DNA of 64,000 nt, taken from Setoptus koraiensis (lineage: Eukaryota; Arthropoda). Position 1 is the stretch's first letter; each line of letters begins with the position of its first letter. Made by a program: the position numbers and the translations under genes. The notes beneath the pieces were generated by a model that was given only the letters and a program-made list of their open reading frames with translations, was not told the origin of the DNA and ran no database searches. Positions 25,327 to 34,782 of this stretch are shown one piece after another. The DNA is taken from assembly GCA_048013815.1 (NCBI GenBank), contig CM106585.1:22506001-22570000 (forward strand), written 5' to 3'.

Positions 25327-27302
25327 ATGACATTATATAATAATAGCAATAATTCTAATAATTATGATACTAAAATAATAAACAATTTATCGTCCAATCG
25401 TTTTATTAACTCAAAACTACAACGACTACAACAACAACAACCAAACCATTCGTCATCGCCAATAATCGCGTCTTATGTCAATCTCGCTCAATATTCGAAC
25501 AACAATGTTAATCTCGTTGAAATGATCGATAACACTAATATTGTTGTCAATCAAACGATTGTATGTGATGATGATGAACAACAAACAAACAAAACAAATG
25601 CTGCCTCTATTTCTAATCAAACTATCAATGATGGTAACATATATAAAACTGTAACGACAAATGCAAACAATAATTACGGTGATGATACTATTTCGCATCA
25701 ACAACGAACAACTATTGTTACAAATCGACATCAATTGCCGCCACCGTCATCATCATCACCACAACCGGTCATGCTATCAAATCAATGCGACCTGAACTAT
25801 AACAATTGCCAAAAAAACAATTCGTCCACGGCAATTCACAACACGCAATCGTCCCAACAACATCAACAACTATCACGTAACCCTTCATTAAAAACAATCA
25901 ATCAATTACAACAACAAAATCTAAAGAAAAACTCTGATTTAACTACAGTTCACGTTGTTGTTGGTAATGAGGCTTGCGATCTCGATTCGGCAGTATCATG
26001 CCTGTTAATGTTCCATATCTTGACCAAAATGTCGGACGGCATCAATGGAAAAGATAAAGTCAATACATTGTACATACCCTTGCTCAATACTACAAGAGAT
26101 TTACTTGAAAGCAAGAGCGAAGTGCTATGGTTCCTCAAGAAAACTCTCAATATTGACAAGTCATTTTTGACTTGCAAGGATGACATCGACTGGAAGGAAA
26201 TAAAGAAGAGTAAGTATTCTCATTGACAATCTATTCTGCCATCGAAATCGATCATATTGCTCTAACGCTCATCCAATATGGATTATCTTGTATTTTCATC
26301 ACCTTCTCATCTACAGCGGGAGTTGAAGTCCTCATCACCCTGGTTGATCATAATTACAGCGAGGAATTTGACAATATTGGCAAAATTGTTGAGATTATAG
26401 ATCATCATCCTATCATGAATCGCGATTGGTTATTTGCCAACCATTCCAGTTTAAGATTAACTCTTGATCCAACTGTTGGCTCTTGTACCACTCTAGTAGC
26501 GGAGAGACTCTTTAATATATACGCTGAACATCATGTAGCCGATGAGATTTTACTATTAATTTACGGAACAGTCCTTTTAGACACTATTTGCCTGTCAGAG
26601 AAAGCCAAACGTTTTACACGCCGTGATGTGTACCTACTAAAGAAACTAGATACCTTAATGGGTTCGAAGCGTCCTTCCAGAGATGAATTGTACAAACAAC
26701 TAGTGGAGGTGAAAAATACCACAAAAGAACTGAACTTTGAAAAGCTAATGAAACGAGATTTAAAAGTTTTCAAAGATGTAAATGGCCTTAGAGTTGGTAT
26801 TGCGTCATTGTTCGGCATGGCAGCCAAAGAAGCTCTAGGTTTGGCCGCCAATATTAATTTAGATGTTTTCTTTCAGCAACACAAGTACGAAGCATTTATT
26901 ATAATGGGTCTAGTAACAGACGTGGACCATATCGATAGTATATCACGTGATTTAGTGGTTATTTCGGCCAATGAAAACTTATTCCAAGAGTTGACAACGA
27001 TATTTGAGGCCGAATCTAGCAAATTGGATCTAGAAATTGTCGAGACCAATCATAACAATATAGAGGATTGCAGCGTTAGGAAACAGGAACAAAATCCTCT
27101 CGTTTTTTATAGAGCACGAATCTATTTACAAAAGAATGTGACGTCTTCTAGAAAAGTTGTTGCGCCGCTTGTCTTGAAAGTTTTACACGACGGAGCCAGC
27201 AAAAACAATGATTTAAAATCTTCTGATCTATCGACCGTCATTGAACCTAAGTCGGAAAAGTTGTGTCAACCTGATGAGAATGCTGTTGATAATGAAATCT
27301 AG
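25327..27302 (+). CDS. PRUNE1: Prune-type exopolyphosphatase, DHH family
   Basis: Metal-dependent phosphoesterase of the DHH family, related to animal Prune and yeast Ppx1; likely cytosolic, acting on short polyphosphate or cyclic nucleotide. Exons 25327-26209 and 26317-27302, with a 107-bp GT-AG intron, keep frame and give 622 residues. Motif I is VVVGNEACDLDSA near residue 210. LVDHN and IIDHH follow just after the splice, then GSCTTLVAERL, GTVLLDTICLS and, near the C-terminus of the core, GLVTDVD. The first 200 residues are an Asn/Gln/Ser-rich extension not found in human Prune, so the true start could be a later ATG. The ATG chosen is the first in frame. Human Prune has LVDHH and LDHRP at the two histidine sites; this protein has the DHN/DHH pair typical of active exopolyphosphatases. 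Confidence 0.93.
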
Positions 27303-28216
27303 TTGGTTAATTGTTGTAATGTAATAGCTTGTTTTAAAAGTAGTTGATACGATTAAATCGAATTGAAAGTTTCACGTTCGCAGTATTTAAATATACAACT
27401 TTACATGACGATATCGAGCAGCCCTTCACAGGTTCTTATATCTAGTCAAATTATTTCTGATATGATGTATATTCAACCGAAGACTTCTTAATTGGAAGCC
27501 TGAAACTGCATTATCTGCTTGTTTGTGAGAGCAAGTTTAATTGGTTCGCTGCTTTGTACTTGTCTTTAGTTATTGATTGGATTAAATTCATCGCGACCAC
27601 TTTTTACAATTATAGAACTCTCAGCAAATGCTATTGCTGTACTCAATACGTGTCCTTATGTCCATTTTGTGCGAGTGTACCGGTAGTTCCGATTGGTTCC
27701 AATCTAGAACACGTGACACACAATGTCAAGCTCTCACTTCCTAGACCAGATCTCACTGAGAGACTACTAGGGACCTTGCATTTGGATCATATTATCTCTC
27801 ACTCATTTATATACCATATCACCAACAAATACATTTTGGTATTTATTGTAAAGTTCATTAGAATGACAGGTCAGTCGACATGTATCACTCCTGAACAAAC
27901 CACACACTCCTAACAAGTGTCACTCATTACATATATTAGACTTCCACTGCACAATCTCTACATGTAACATGTAACGATTCGTGTTTTCTCTTTCAAACTT
28001 TGCGCCAGTCGACGCACGTGTAGTATATGTATGAGCATGTGGCCAGCCACGAATGCGTGACTTCAATTGACGAGATATATTTGCCATCGTTTATCATTGC
28101 TTTTTTTATTCTTTTATTCAATGCCCATGAGCGATGCATCCATGTTATTAATAAAATCAATCCTCTCATTCAGATCAACTCTATTTGGATCGACAACAGG
28201 AAGCAATCAACCAAAG
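27303..28216. other. Intergenic between Prune and the UTP4 relic
   Basis: AT-rich with no supportable gene. A plus-strand open frame at 27554-27913 lacks an ATG at its start and has no domain. Confidence 0.4.
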
Positions 28217-29310
28217 ATGGATTTAGAAGAGACTCCGCAACAACCCGATTTAAGTAGATTGGCAGTCCACAGGGTCAACTTATATCGTCCTTTGCCTACC
28301 TCAATAAATTGTATGGCACTGAGTCCATTGACGAGATATGATTGACATCGTATGATTGATATTAGCAAACGACTGAAAATCAGCAAAAAGAAAACCAAAA
28401 GAAGAAAAAAAAGCCCCCAAACCGACAGCTCAGACAGTAGCAGTAGCTCGGATGATAAGAACGATCAAGTTGAATATCTTGATGTCAAAGTATTTGGTGG
28501 ATCTTTAGGGGATGTTGTCGTTTGGGATCTGAAAACGGGATCCATATTAGAAACTATTCACATTGGTGATGAAGACGTCGTTGCATGGGCGTTATTGACC
28601 ACTAAAAGTGGCGAGTTAGTTGTTGGAGACTCAAACGGATTCACGTCTATCTACGAATCTACTTCATTGACATGTAAACAAAGAGTAAATTTGCATACAG
28701 CTGACGTATTATGTTTATCGAAGACAGATAATGAAAATGAGATTTTTATATCAGGTATTGATAATATTATTCGCAGCATTGCAAAGTACGCAAATGATGA
28801 TATGTGGGTTCCAAAAACAAAGAGGCATGTACATAGTCATGATGTTCGAAGCTTAGCCACATACAAGGATACCGGTTTATTTTCTGGTGGATCAGACTTC
28901 TTTCTGGCGCAAACATGTTATCCAGACGCAAAGAAAACCTACTTTATGCCCAACCTATCTGAACATTTAAAATTCAATAAACCCGACGAACTCATGATGC
29001 AGAATGAAGCCTTTTTGATTACTTGGAAGTTAGCTGGTTACGACCAGTTTTTCGTTGTTTGATACGTGACAGCTCATATTGATCATGGTGAGCTGTTTTT
29101 GTTGCTGTCCCAAATGGCGCGAACATTTCCACTGGCTGAGCATGTCGCGGTGAACTATCTGATGTTCTGGAGTATTTTGCTCTTTTCATGCACCGGAAAT
29201 TGCACAAATCCCAGAAAATGAGCTCTGATTCGTGCGCTTGTTGTTGATGGAGGTCAGAATAAATTGATTGTTGTCGCTGAACTGCGGACTCACCACAGGA
29301 TACCGGCTCT
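28217..29310 (+). pseudogene. Broken copy of UTP4 (Cirhin)
   Basis: UTP4 is a WD40-repeat protein of the small-subunit processome that acts in 18S rRNA maturation in the nucleolus. The copy opens with an ATG and then HRVNLYRPLPTSINCMALSP, like the first blade of UTP4. It meets an in-frame TGA at 28343, then has a Lys-rich and Ser/Asp-rich stretch, and resumes about 200 residues further into the protein: KVFGGSLGDVVVWDLKTGS, then HSHDVRSLATYKDTGLFSGG, then ITWKLAGYDQ. After a stop at 29060 matches continue in shifting frames (EYFALF, then ALIRALVVDGGQNKLIVVAEL about 29223-29285). No introns interrupt it, which fits a retrocopy with a large internal deletion, though a poly(A) tail is not visible. 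The C-terminal part is missing. Confidence 0.75.
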
Positions 29311-30173
29311 GATTAAATATAGTATATTGTCGATAATTGAAATTTGGAGCCGATCGACAACGAGCAAGCTAATAAGTGCATTGATTTAGGCACATATTGA
29401 GACACATTTGTAAGTATATTATCATTATTATCATCGTTAAGATGTTCTCGTCTCGTGCCCATTAGTGTGATAGCTTTCTTTATTTGATCAGAGCCATTAA
29501 TGCTTTTTAAGACCCGTTTAAGATTCAAACCCGATCGTGCTTTGATGGCCTTTGGCCTTCATAATGAAAGCCTGGGTTTTTTTTATTAGAGGTCGTCCTA
29601 GAGTGGCCTAAAGTGGGCTTTTATTATAAAAACCAAAGGTAATTAAAGCTCGGTTTGGCGTTCATTCTGGCCCGCATTCTCATTATGAAGGCCAGGGGCC
29701 TTGAACCATTAAGGCCGACACACTAGTGCCGATTTTATGCAACGAATGGCCCTCCTTTCCTAAGGCAAGCGGACAGCGTCAATCTGGCGCCCATCTGAGC
29801 GGCTGAGCTCTGATTCGTGCGATAGCCCAATTATTTCTCACTACCCGTGTAAAACCATATTGGGCCATTTGCAGCGACGAACTATGGCACCACACAAATT
29901 CTAAAATTAACAACTGTATATCCTTATGACGACATATCGGGCTAATTTTGTTGCAGCGCTATAGTATATATCGTGCCTATCAGGTAAACGAAAGAGAAGA
30001 TGCTGCGAGAAAAAGACTCGTTTTATTATCCTGTCTCTTACTGTTTATTGATTCATTTCAGCATTCGTTTTCAACAACAACCTAGCACAATTGAATTTGT
30101 TTCCGGTCGCGAACTCGCTCTCGGTCATTTCCAATCTTCCATCCTTATTCTGCTAAAACATTGTTGATTCGTT
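29311..30173. other. Gap between the UTP4 relic and the first peptide gene
   Basis: Holds the 154-bp inverted-repeat element at 29547-29700 and the second copy of an 18-bp direct repeat at 29804-29821, whose first copy (29219-29236) lies inside the UTP4 relic. No gene is seen. Confidence 0.4.
29547..29700. mobile_element. MITE-like inverted-repeat element
   Basis: Arms of 21 bp at 29547-29567 and 29680-29700 pair with two mismatches around the core GGCCTTCATAATGA, with a 112-bp AT-rich interior and no coding capacity. Size and form suit a small non-autonomous DNA transposon. No clear target-site duplication abuts the arms, and no second copy was noticed in the window, so a chance inverted repeat is possible. 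Confidence 0.35.
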
Positions 30174-30275
30174 TGTTCAATATTCACCAGGTCAAATATA
30201 AGTGTGGTTCCAGCATGTGGTTCCAGCATATAGTTCGTTTAAAGCTGATGAGAACCATCTCAATTTAATGTTGAA

Positions 30276-30458
30276 TCACTTGCGTCCAAGATTTTCCAAA
30301 TCTTGTCCTATTGGGGCAGTAAGCACTCCGTCAAAAATGGATTCTACAAGATTTAGCAAACCTGAATCCTGAGCGAAGCATGGTTGTATTATATCCGTTG
30401 CCGCCATCAGAAAGAAAGCGAACAGGCATAGACAAAGAACAAATGAAGTTTTCATCAT
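30276..30458 (-). CDS. Small secreted peptide, copy 1
   Basis: Sixty residues. Residues 1-30 are a strong signal peptide: MMKTSF, a Cys/Leu/Phe-rich core LCLCLFAFFLM, and a predicted cut after CFA. The mature part is about 31 residues, hydrophobic at its start (GLLNLVESIF), acidic overall and without cysteine. The close relative at 32361-32546 shares 27 of the first 30 residues but diverges strongly in the mature part. Similarity also covers about 100 bases of 3' UTR and stops at the ATG on the 5' side. No known family is recognised. Export from the cell is the only role the sequence supports; salivary, defence or venom-type peptides are guesses. Either of two adjacent ATGs could start it. 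Confidence 0.7.
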   Translation of the reverse strand: MMKTSFVLCLCLFAFFLMAATDIIQPCFAQDSGLLNLVESIFDGVLTAPIGQDLENLGRK

Positions 30459-32360
30459 GATTGGATAATTACGGCCGGTTGAATGATTTTGCGTTTTGCG
30501 TTTGGTGAGTCCTGTGTTGCAATGAATGACAACTAATTGAACTAATTGACAACTATTTGAAGCTGATTACACTTGTCAGGGGAGCTTTCGACTGATGGTA
30601 CCAGAGAGTAAAACAGAGAGTTTAAATACTTTCTCTCAATCGAGAAACTCTAAGCCGAATATTGGAACTGCGACAACTAATTCCGCAATAATTGACTTAC
30701 AATTGATAGTCGAAATCACTCGTTGGGATTTATGAAAATTCCCCATTCCAATAAAACTTCGTGTCTGCCGCCTGCATAAGTAATAAATCTCTGATCCTCT
30801 TTCCTCTGTTGGGAACTTTCAAATTCAAAGCGCCAGACAATTGTCACATGAGTATACTGTATATAATTCCTTTGTTTATGCCGATTTTATGGAAGGTATC
30901 AATTGATTGCAGGCTCTTTTTTGGGCTATCTTAATTATTTTCATCTAGTCAGAGCGCATGAGGCAATTGTTTATTACAGCGAGTGACAAGTTATTGGGTG
31001 CAATCTTTATTTTTAGAGTGTGTGGCTGGTGATGGTACAAATAAAAGTCTCATGTGCCGTCGTATAATCCTGGCTCAAGGCCACTGTTAAGCACCCCAGT
31101 GATAAGATCAAGCCAGACGGGTGAAGCCAGACGTTTCTCTGGTCCACGGTAAGCTCATGTGGTTGCATTCTGGCCGCCGGTGCATAAAAAAAGTCGCTAG
31201 AGTTCTCGCTCGCGGGGAACCGCGTTATGTGATTTATTGGGAAGAGAATGCGCGCATCCCCTGAGTTGCGACCGAGAGGTCTCGCTAGTACCTCTGTCTG
31301 CTTGCTGCCAACTTATTGCTGGTGCTGATGGTGAAACGGTGACACGTAACAGTTCATTTTCCGGGCAAAAGTGGCCGCGTAAGTGTGAGTAACTGATGGC
31401 CATTGTTGTCGGGCGCCAGATACAACATGGTGGATGGTTATTCAAGTTGCTGATACTGTCATTCAGACAGCAACTTGAAAAAATCCGCCGCTTGTTGTTG
31501 GCATCGCATGTCAATAGTACCGGCGCGTGTGTCCGGCCCCGGCAACTTGACTGTGCGTCGCTGAAATTGCTGACAGATCGCTGGGACCAATTGACAATTG
31601 TGGACAAAGTTGTTTGTTCGATTGATGAGCTAGATTCTGACTGGGCAATTTCCGACTGTCAAACTCGCTAGCTCGGTAGCCAGAGTTAAAGCATTGAAGA
31701 CAAACAACCTTCGAGATGAATGTTAGACGAAACTTATCTCAGAGTCACTTTGCAGTCTCAACTCACAGGGCGCACACTCTTTTTTTTCCCAACCAATCAC
31801 ATCGGTTCCCCACGACGAAGACTAACGAGAACTCGAGCGACGTTTTTTATGCGCCGGCGGCCTGAATGCAACCACACCAGCGTCTCCGTGTCAGAGACGC
31901 GTCTGGCGTCACTCATTGTTTCATCTTATCACTCGGATGCTCAACAGCGCCCATGAGACAGGATTATTGCCGTCTATTTATTGCGACGGGATGAGTTTCT
32001 GTTCAGGGTTATTATTATTCATGCCTCCACTAAGAGCACACCCCATTGACAAAGATTGCATCTAATTGTTTGTCACTCGTTGCAGAAAACAATTGTCTCA
32101 TGCTCTCTAATGAAATAAAAATCAATAAGATCTCAAACCAAATAGCCGCTTCTTGATAATTTAAATCTATAGCGGATTCAGATCTCAAATAGTGTAACTG
32201 TATAGAGACCGAAACAGAAATCTACTGTGTGAATTCAAAAAATCTAATCGTCAAAACCGCAGAAAAGTGTTTCTTTACCATCGGTGCGGAAGTTTTAGAG
32301 GTGAGGGACGAGATGATACAGATCGACACTGACTACGACACAATATTTGTGGTTCCAAAC
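30459..32360. other. Shared upstream region of the two peptide genes
   Basis: The two peptide genes point away from each other across 1.9 kb. A TTTAAA at 30621-30626 upstream of copy 1 could serve as a TATA-like element. A long hairpin lies at 31441-31479. Open frames around 31197-31671 show no domain and overlap on both strands. No other gene is seen. Confidence 0.4.
31441..31479. repeat. Long hairpin, 12-bp perfect outer arms
   Basis: TTCAAGTTGCTG and its exact reverse complement flank a 15-base loop, which itself holds a second possible pairing, CTGTC with GACAG. The two pairings compete for CAG, so alternative folds are possible. Confidence 0.6.
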
Positions 32361-32546
32361 ATGATGAAAACTTCCTTTGCTTTTTGTCTATGCCTGTTCG
32401 CTTTCTTTCTGATGGTGGCAACGGATATAATACAACCATGCTTCGCCCAGGATCCAGGTTTTCTAAATATTGCCGAGGCTATTTTTAACCAATTGTCTGA
32501 CGTTCTTGACGAACCACCGGATCTAAGCGGTCTTCCATGCAAATAA
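32361..32546 (+). CDS. Small secreted peptide, copy 2
   Basis: Sixty-one residues, head-to-head with copy 1 at 30276-30458. The signal peptide is nearly identical (three changes in 30). The mature part begins QDPGFLNIAEAIF, then differs: it is more acidic (DVLDEPPDL) and ends GLPCK with a lone cysteine. That cysteine could pair between molecules. The frame is open further upstream, but the second of two adjacent ATGs or the first at 32361 gives the best signal peptide. Its 3' flank matches that of copy 1 up to about 32624, where a bacterial-like sequence replaces it. Whether it is still expressed with its new 3' end is unknown. Confidence 0.7.
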   Translation: MMKTSFAFCLCLFAFFLMVATDIIQPCFAQDPGFLNIAEAIFNQLSDVLDEPPDLSGLPCK

Positions 32547-32624
32547 TTCATCATTGGATCGAGATGGTCCTCGTCAGCTTTAAAAGAACAATATGCTGGA
32601 ACCACACTTGTTTTTGACCTGGTG

Positions 32625-32900
32625 AATTGTCTGGAACACTATTTGGCTCTTTATCCAACCGGGGCTTATTTAGATAAAGCTTCCGATGCTTTACAAAAGT
32701 TAGAAGAACGTCTTATGCATAAAAGCTTCGAAGCTGCTGCGCTCTATGTGCGTTTAGGCTATTATAATGCTGCTATTGTAGCAATGAAAAACTTTCAGCA
32801 AGCCTATCCACAAAGTCCTTTCAAGGAAAAAGTACTGCGTCTATTGATTATCTTGAATCTAAAAATTATTAAACTGATGGTAAAAAATTTTATGCAATAA
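32625..32900 (+). pseudogene. BamD-like fragment of Bacteroidota type
   Basis: BamD is the lipoprotein of the outer-membrane BAM complex that helps fold beta-barrel proteins in Gram-negative bacteria. About 90 residues match its C-terminal tetratricopeptide region: CLEHYLALYPTGAYLDKA, then KLEERLMHKSFEAAALYVRL, then AAIVAMKNFQQAYPQSPFKE. The repeated YP.S/G turn and the K-FE-A-LY pattern are typical of Bacteroidota BamD. Both ends are missing: the left edge is the junction with host DNA at about 32625, and the right end runs into a nonhomologous tail and a stop instead of the final repeat. BamD is essential in bacteria, so a broken copy suits a decaying insert in a host genome. No eukaryotic gene of this type is known to me. 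Confidence 0.75.
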
Positions 32901-33325
32901 CATAGTTTACGTTTAAAAAATGTTTAGAGAAATTTTTTATAAAAATATAAGTATTATTAAAAATCAATAAATAATGAAACTTTTTCTTTTTTATATATGA
33001 AAAACCAAAAAGGTAAAACTGAAAGATCTGGTAAAATTTTTACTATTTAGCTATTTAAGCGTATTGATTCCATCAGTTGTATAATGGTTGTTTATTTAAA
33101 AATTTTTATTTATAATTGGTGCTAATAATTTTAAAAAAAACTTAATAATGAATTAGTAACTAAAAAATATATTTGCGTTGTAATTGTCAAAACAAAATAA
33201 AATTTACAGTTCATCTAAGTCAAATAATGGTAAAATTAAATAACTAATTTACCAAGATTATGCATCCATCTTAATTCAGATTGTTGCAACAGTTTCTACT
33301 AATTTTTTAACCATAAAAAAATAAA
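32901..33325. other. Very AT-rich spacer
   Basis: Strikingly richer in A and T than the flanking host DNA, without CAA/GTT triplets. No gene is seen. It fits intergenic DNA of an AT-rich symbiont. Confidence 0.5.
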
Positions 33326-33865
33326 ATGCTATCAAATATCATTAAAAGTAAACTCAATATCTGTAAGGGTAGCCTTTTTATTGGTCTTTTAACTTGTAAC
33401 AGTTTATTCTCTTGTACAAATAGAAAACAGATGTTAGGAATCAAAGACCAAGTATCTCAGACACAACAACCACTAATCATAGACACAGAAGGACGAGATA
33501 CAGAATTTATAGAAATGGGACAATTTGAAAGATCTAGCGTTGCTAGACTATTAGACAATAGTACAGTTAGTCTAAATCAAGCAAGAGGAAAAACTAGCTG
33601 TCCCAAATCGTTAAAATGGGTAACTGTTACTACATTGTTCGCCATAGCTTGCGGTGTTACAGTGTACTATTATTACTTTGATCATTCAACTACAAATAAC
33701 ATAATAAATACAAATAACACAAGCTACCTAGAATCAATAAAAAAACATCTGCTAGAATGGAGAAAAAAATATAAAAAAACATCAAACGAATTTCTAAAAC
33801 AATACACTAACAATACTTATGAACCTATGAAATCCACTACTGATGCAATATTTATTCATAATTAA
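33326..33865 (+). CDS. Lipoprotein-like membrane protein, probably bacterial
   Basis: 179 residues in one uninterrupted AT-rich frame. It starts with basic residues (SKLNICKGS), a hydrophobic stretch (LFIGLLTCNS) and LFSC, a good lipobox with the acylated Cys at about residue 30. A second hydrophobic segment (VTVTTLFAIACGVTVYYYYF) is near residues 99-118, followed by a Lys/Asn-rich tail. The ATG follows an A-rich stretch rather than a Shine-Dalgarno site, as is common in Bacteroidota. No family is recognised; small lipoproteins with this kind of start occur in Cardinium and relatives, from memory and not checked. It lies 0.4 kb after the BamD-like fragment on the same strand. It looks intact, unlike the fragment. 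Confidence 0.55.
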   Translation: MLSNIIKSKLNICKGSLFIGLLTCNSLFSCTNRKQMLGIKDQVSQTQQPLIIDTEGRDTEFIEMGQFERSSVARLLDNSTVSLNQARGKTSCPKSLKWVTVTTLFAIACGVTVYYYYFDHSTTNNIINTNNTSYLESIKKHLLEWRKKYKKTSNEFLKQYTNNTYEPMKSTTDAIFIHN

Positions 33866-34073
33866 TTAGAATTCATATTAAATATGTCTACTAGGGTAGT
33901 CAATAGGTTACTTATTTCAAGTTTATGTATAAATACCTGACTATGTAAATAGTTTGATTTTAATCAAATTTTTACGCATTTAACTATTAAAAAACTTTAA
34001 TTTTGAATAAAATCGGCTATATATAATCCAAAATGTCAGTACACTCACCCGACCAACCCCTCCCCAACAATTC
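33866..34073. other. End of the bacterial-like segment
   Basis: AT-rich, with one terminator-like hairpin. From about 34040 a C-rich stretch (CTCACCCGACC, then CCCCTCCCC) breaks the composition, followed directly by the A-rich tract, so the right edge of the bacterial-like DNA may lie here. Confidence 0.4.
33953..33973 (+). terminator. Possible intrinsic terminator
   Basis: TTTGATT and its exact reverse complement AATCAAA, separated by TT, are followed by TTTTT. It lies 88 bases after the lipoprotein-like gene. The stem is AT-only and weak, so chance is possible. Confidence 0.25.
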
Positions 34074-34282
34074 AAAAAAAAAATAAAAAATAAAAAAATA
34101 AAAAAAAAAAAAAAAAAGCAAAACAAAACAAAACAAAAAAAAAAAAAACAAAAAATAAAAAAAAAAAAAAAAAAAAATAAAAAAAAAAAAAAAAAAAACA
34201 ACAATAAAAAAAAAAAAAAAAAAATAAAAAAAAAAAAAAACAAAAAAAATAACTAAAAAATAAAAAAATATAAAAAAAATAA
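34074..34282. repeat. A-rich low-complexity tract ending at the gap
   Basis: About 210 bases made almost only of A, with scattered T and C. It runs straight into the N gap. It may be a real poly(A)-like tract or an artefact of assembling homopolymer reads. Confidence 0.8.
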
Positions 34283-34782
34283 NNNNNNNNNNNNNNNNNN
34301 NNNNNNNNNNNNNNNNNNNNNNNNNNNNNNNNNNNNNNNNNNNNNNNNNNNNNNNNNNNNNNNNNNNNNNNNNNNNNNNNNNNNNNNNNNNNNNNNNNNN
34401 NNNNNNNNNNNNNNNNNNNNNNNNNNNNNNNNNNNNNNNNNNNNNNNNNNNNNNNNNNNNNNNNNNNNNNNNNNNNNNNNNNNNNNNNNNNNNNNNNNNN
34501 NNNNNNNNNNNNNNNNNNNNNNNNNNNNNNNNNNNNNNNNNNNNNNNNNNNNNNNNNNNNNNNNNNNNNNNNNNNNNNNNNNNNNNNNNNNNNNNNNNNN
34601 NNNNNNNNNNNNNNNNNNNNNNNNNNNNNNNNNNNNNNNNNNNNNNNNNNNNNNNNNNNNNNNNNNNNNNNNNNNNNNNNNNNNNNNNNNNNNNNNNNNN
34701 NNNNNNNNNNNNNNNNNNNNNNNNNNNNNNNNNNNNNNNNNNNNNNNNNNNNNNNNNNNNNNNNNNNNNNNNNNNNNNNNNN
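34283..34782. other. Assembly gap
   Basis: Exactly 500 N, the conventional size for a gap of unknown length. The two sides may not be neighbours in the genome. Confidence 0.99.

Noticed and set aside
27554-27913. 119-codon plus-strand open frame after Prune
   Set aside because: Begins with TTG, no domain, and lies in ordinary intergenic sequence.
31197-31671. Opposed open frames between the peptide genes
   Set aside because: Both strands are open over the same DNA and neither has a domain; one crosses the hairpin.
33953-33973. AT-only hairpin with T-run as a firm terminator
   Set aside because: Kept only as a weak feature because such hairpins are common by chance in very AT-rich DNA.
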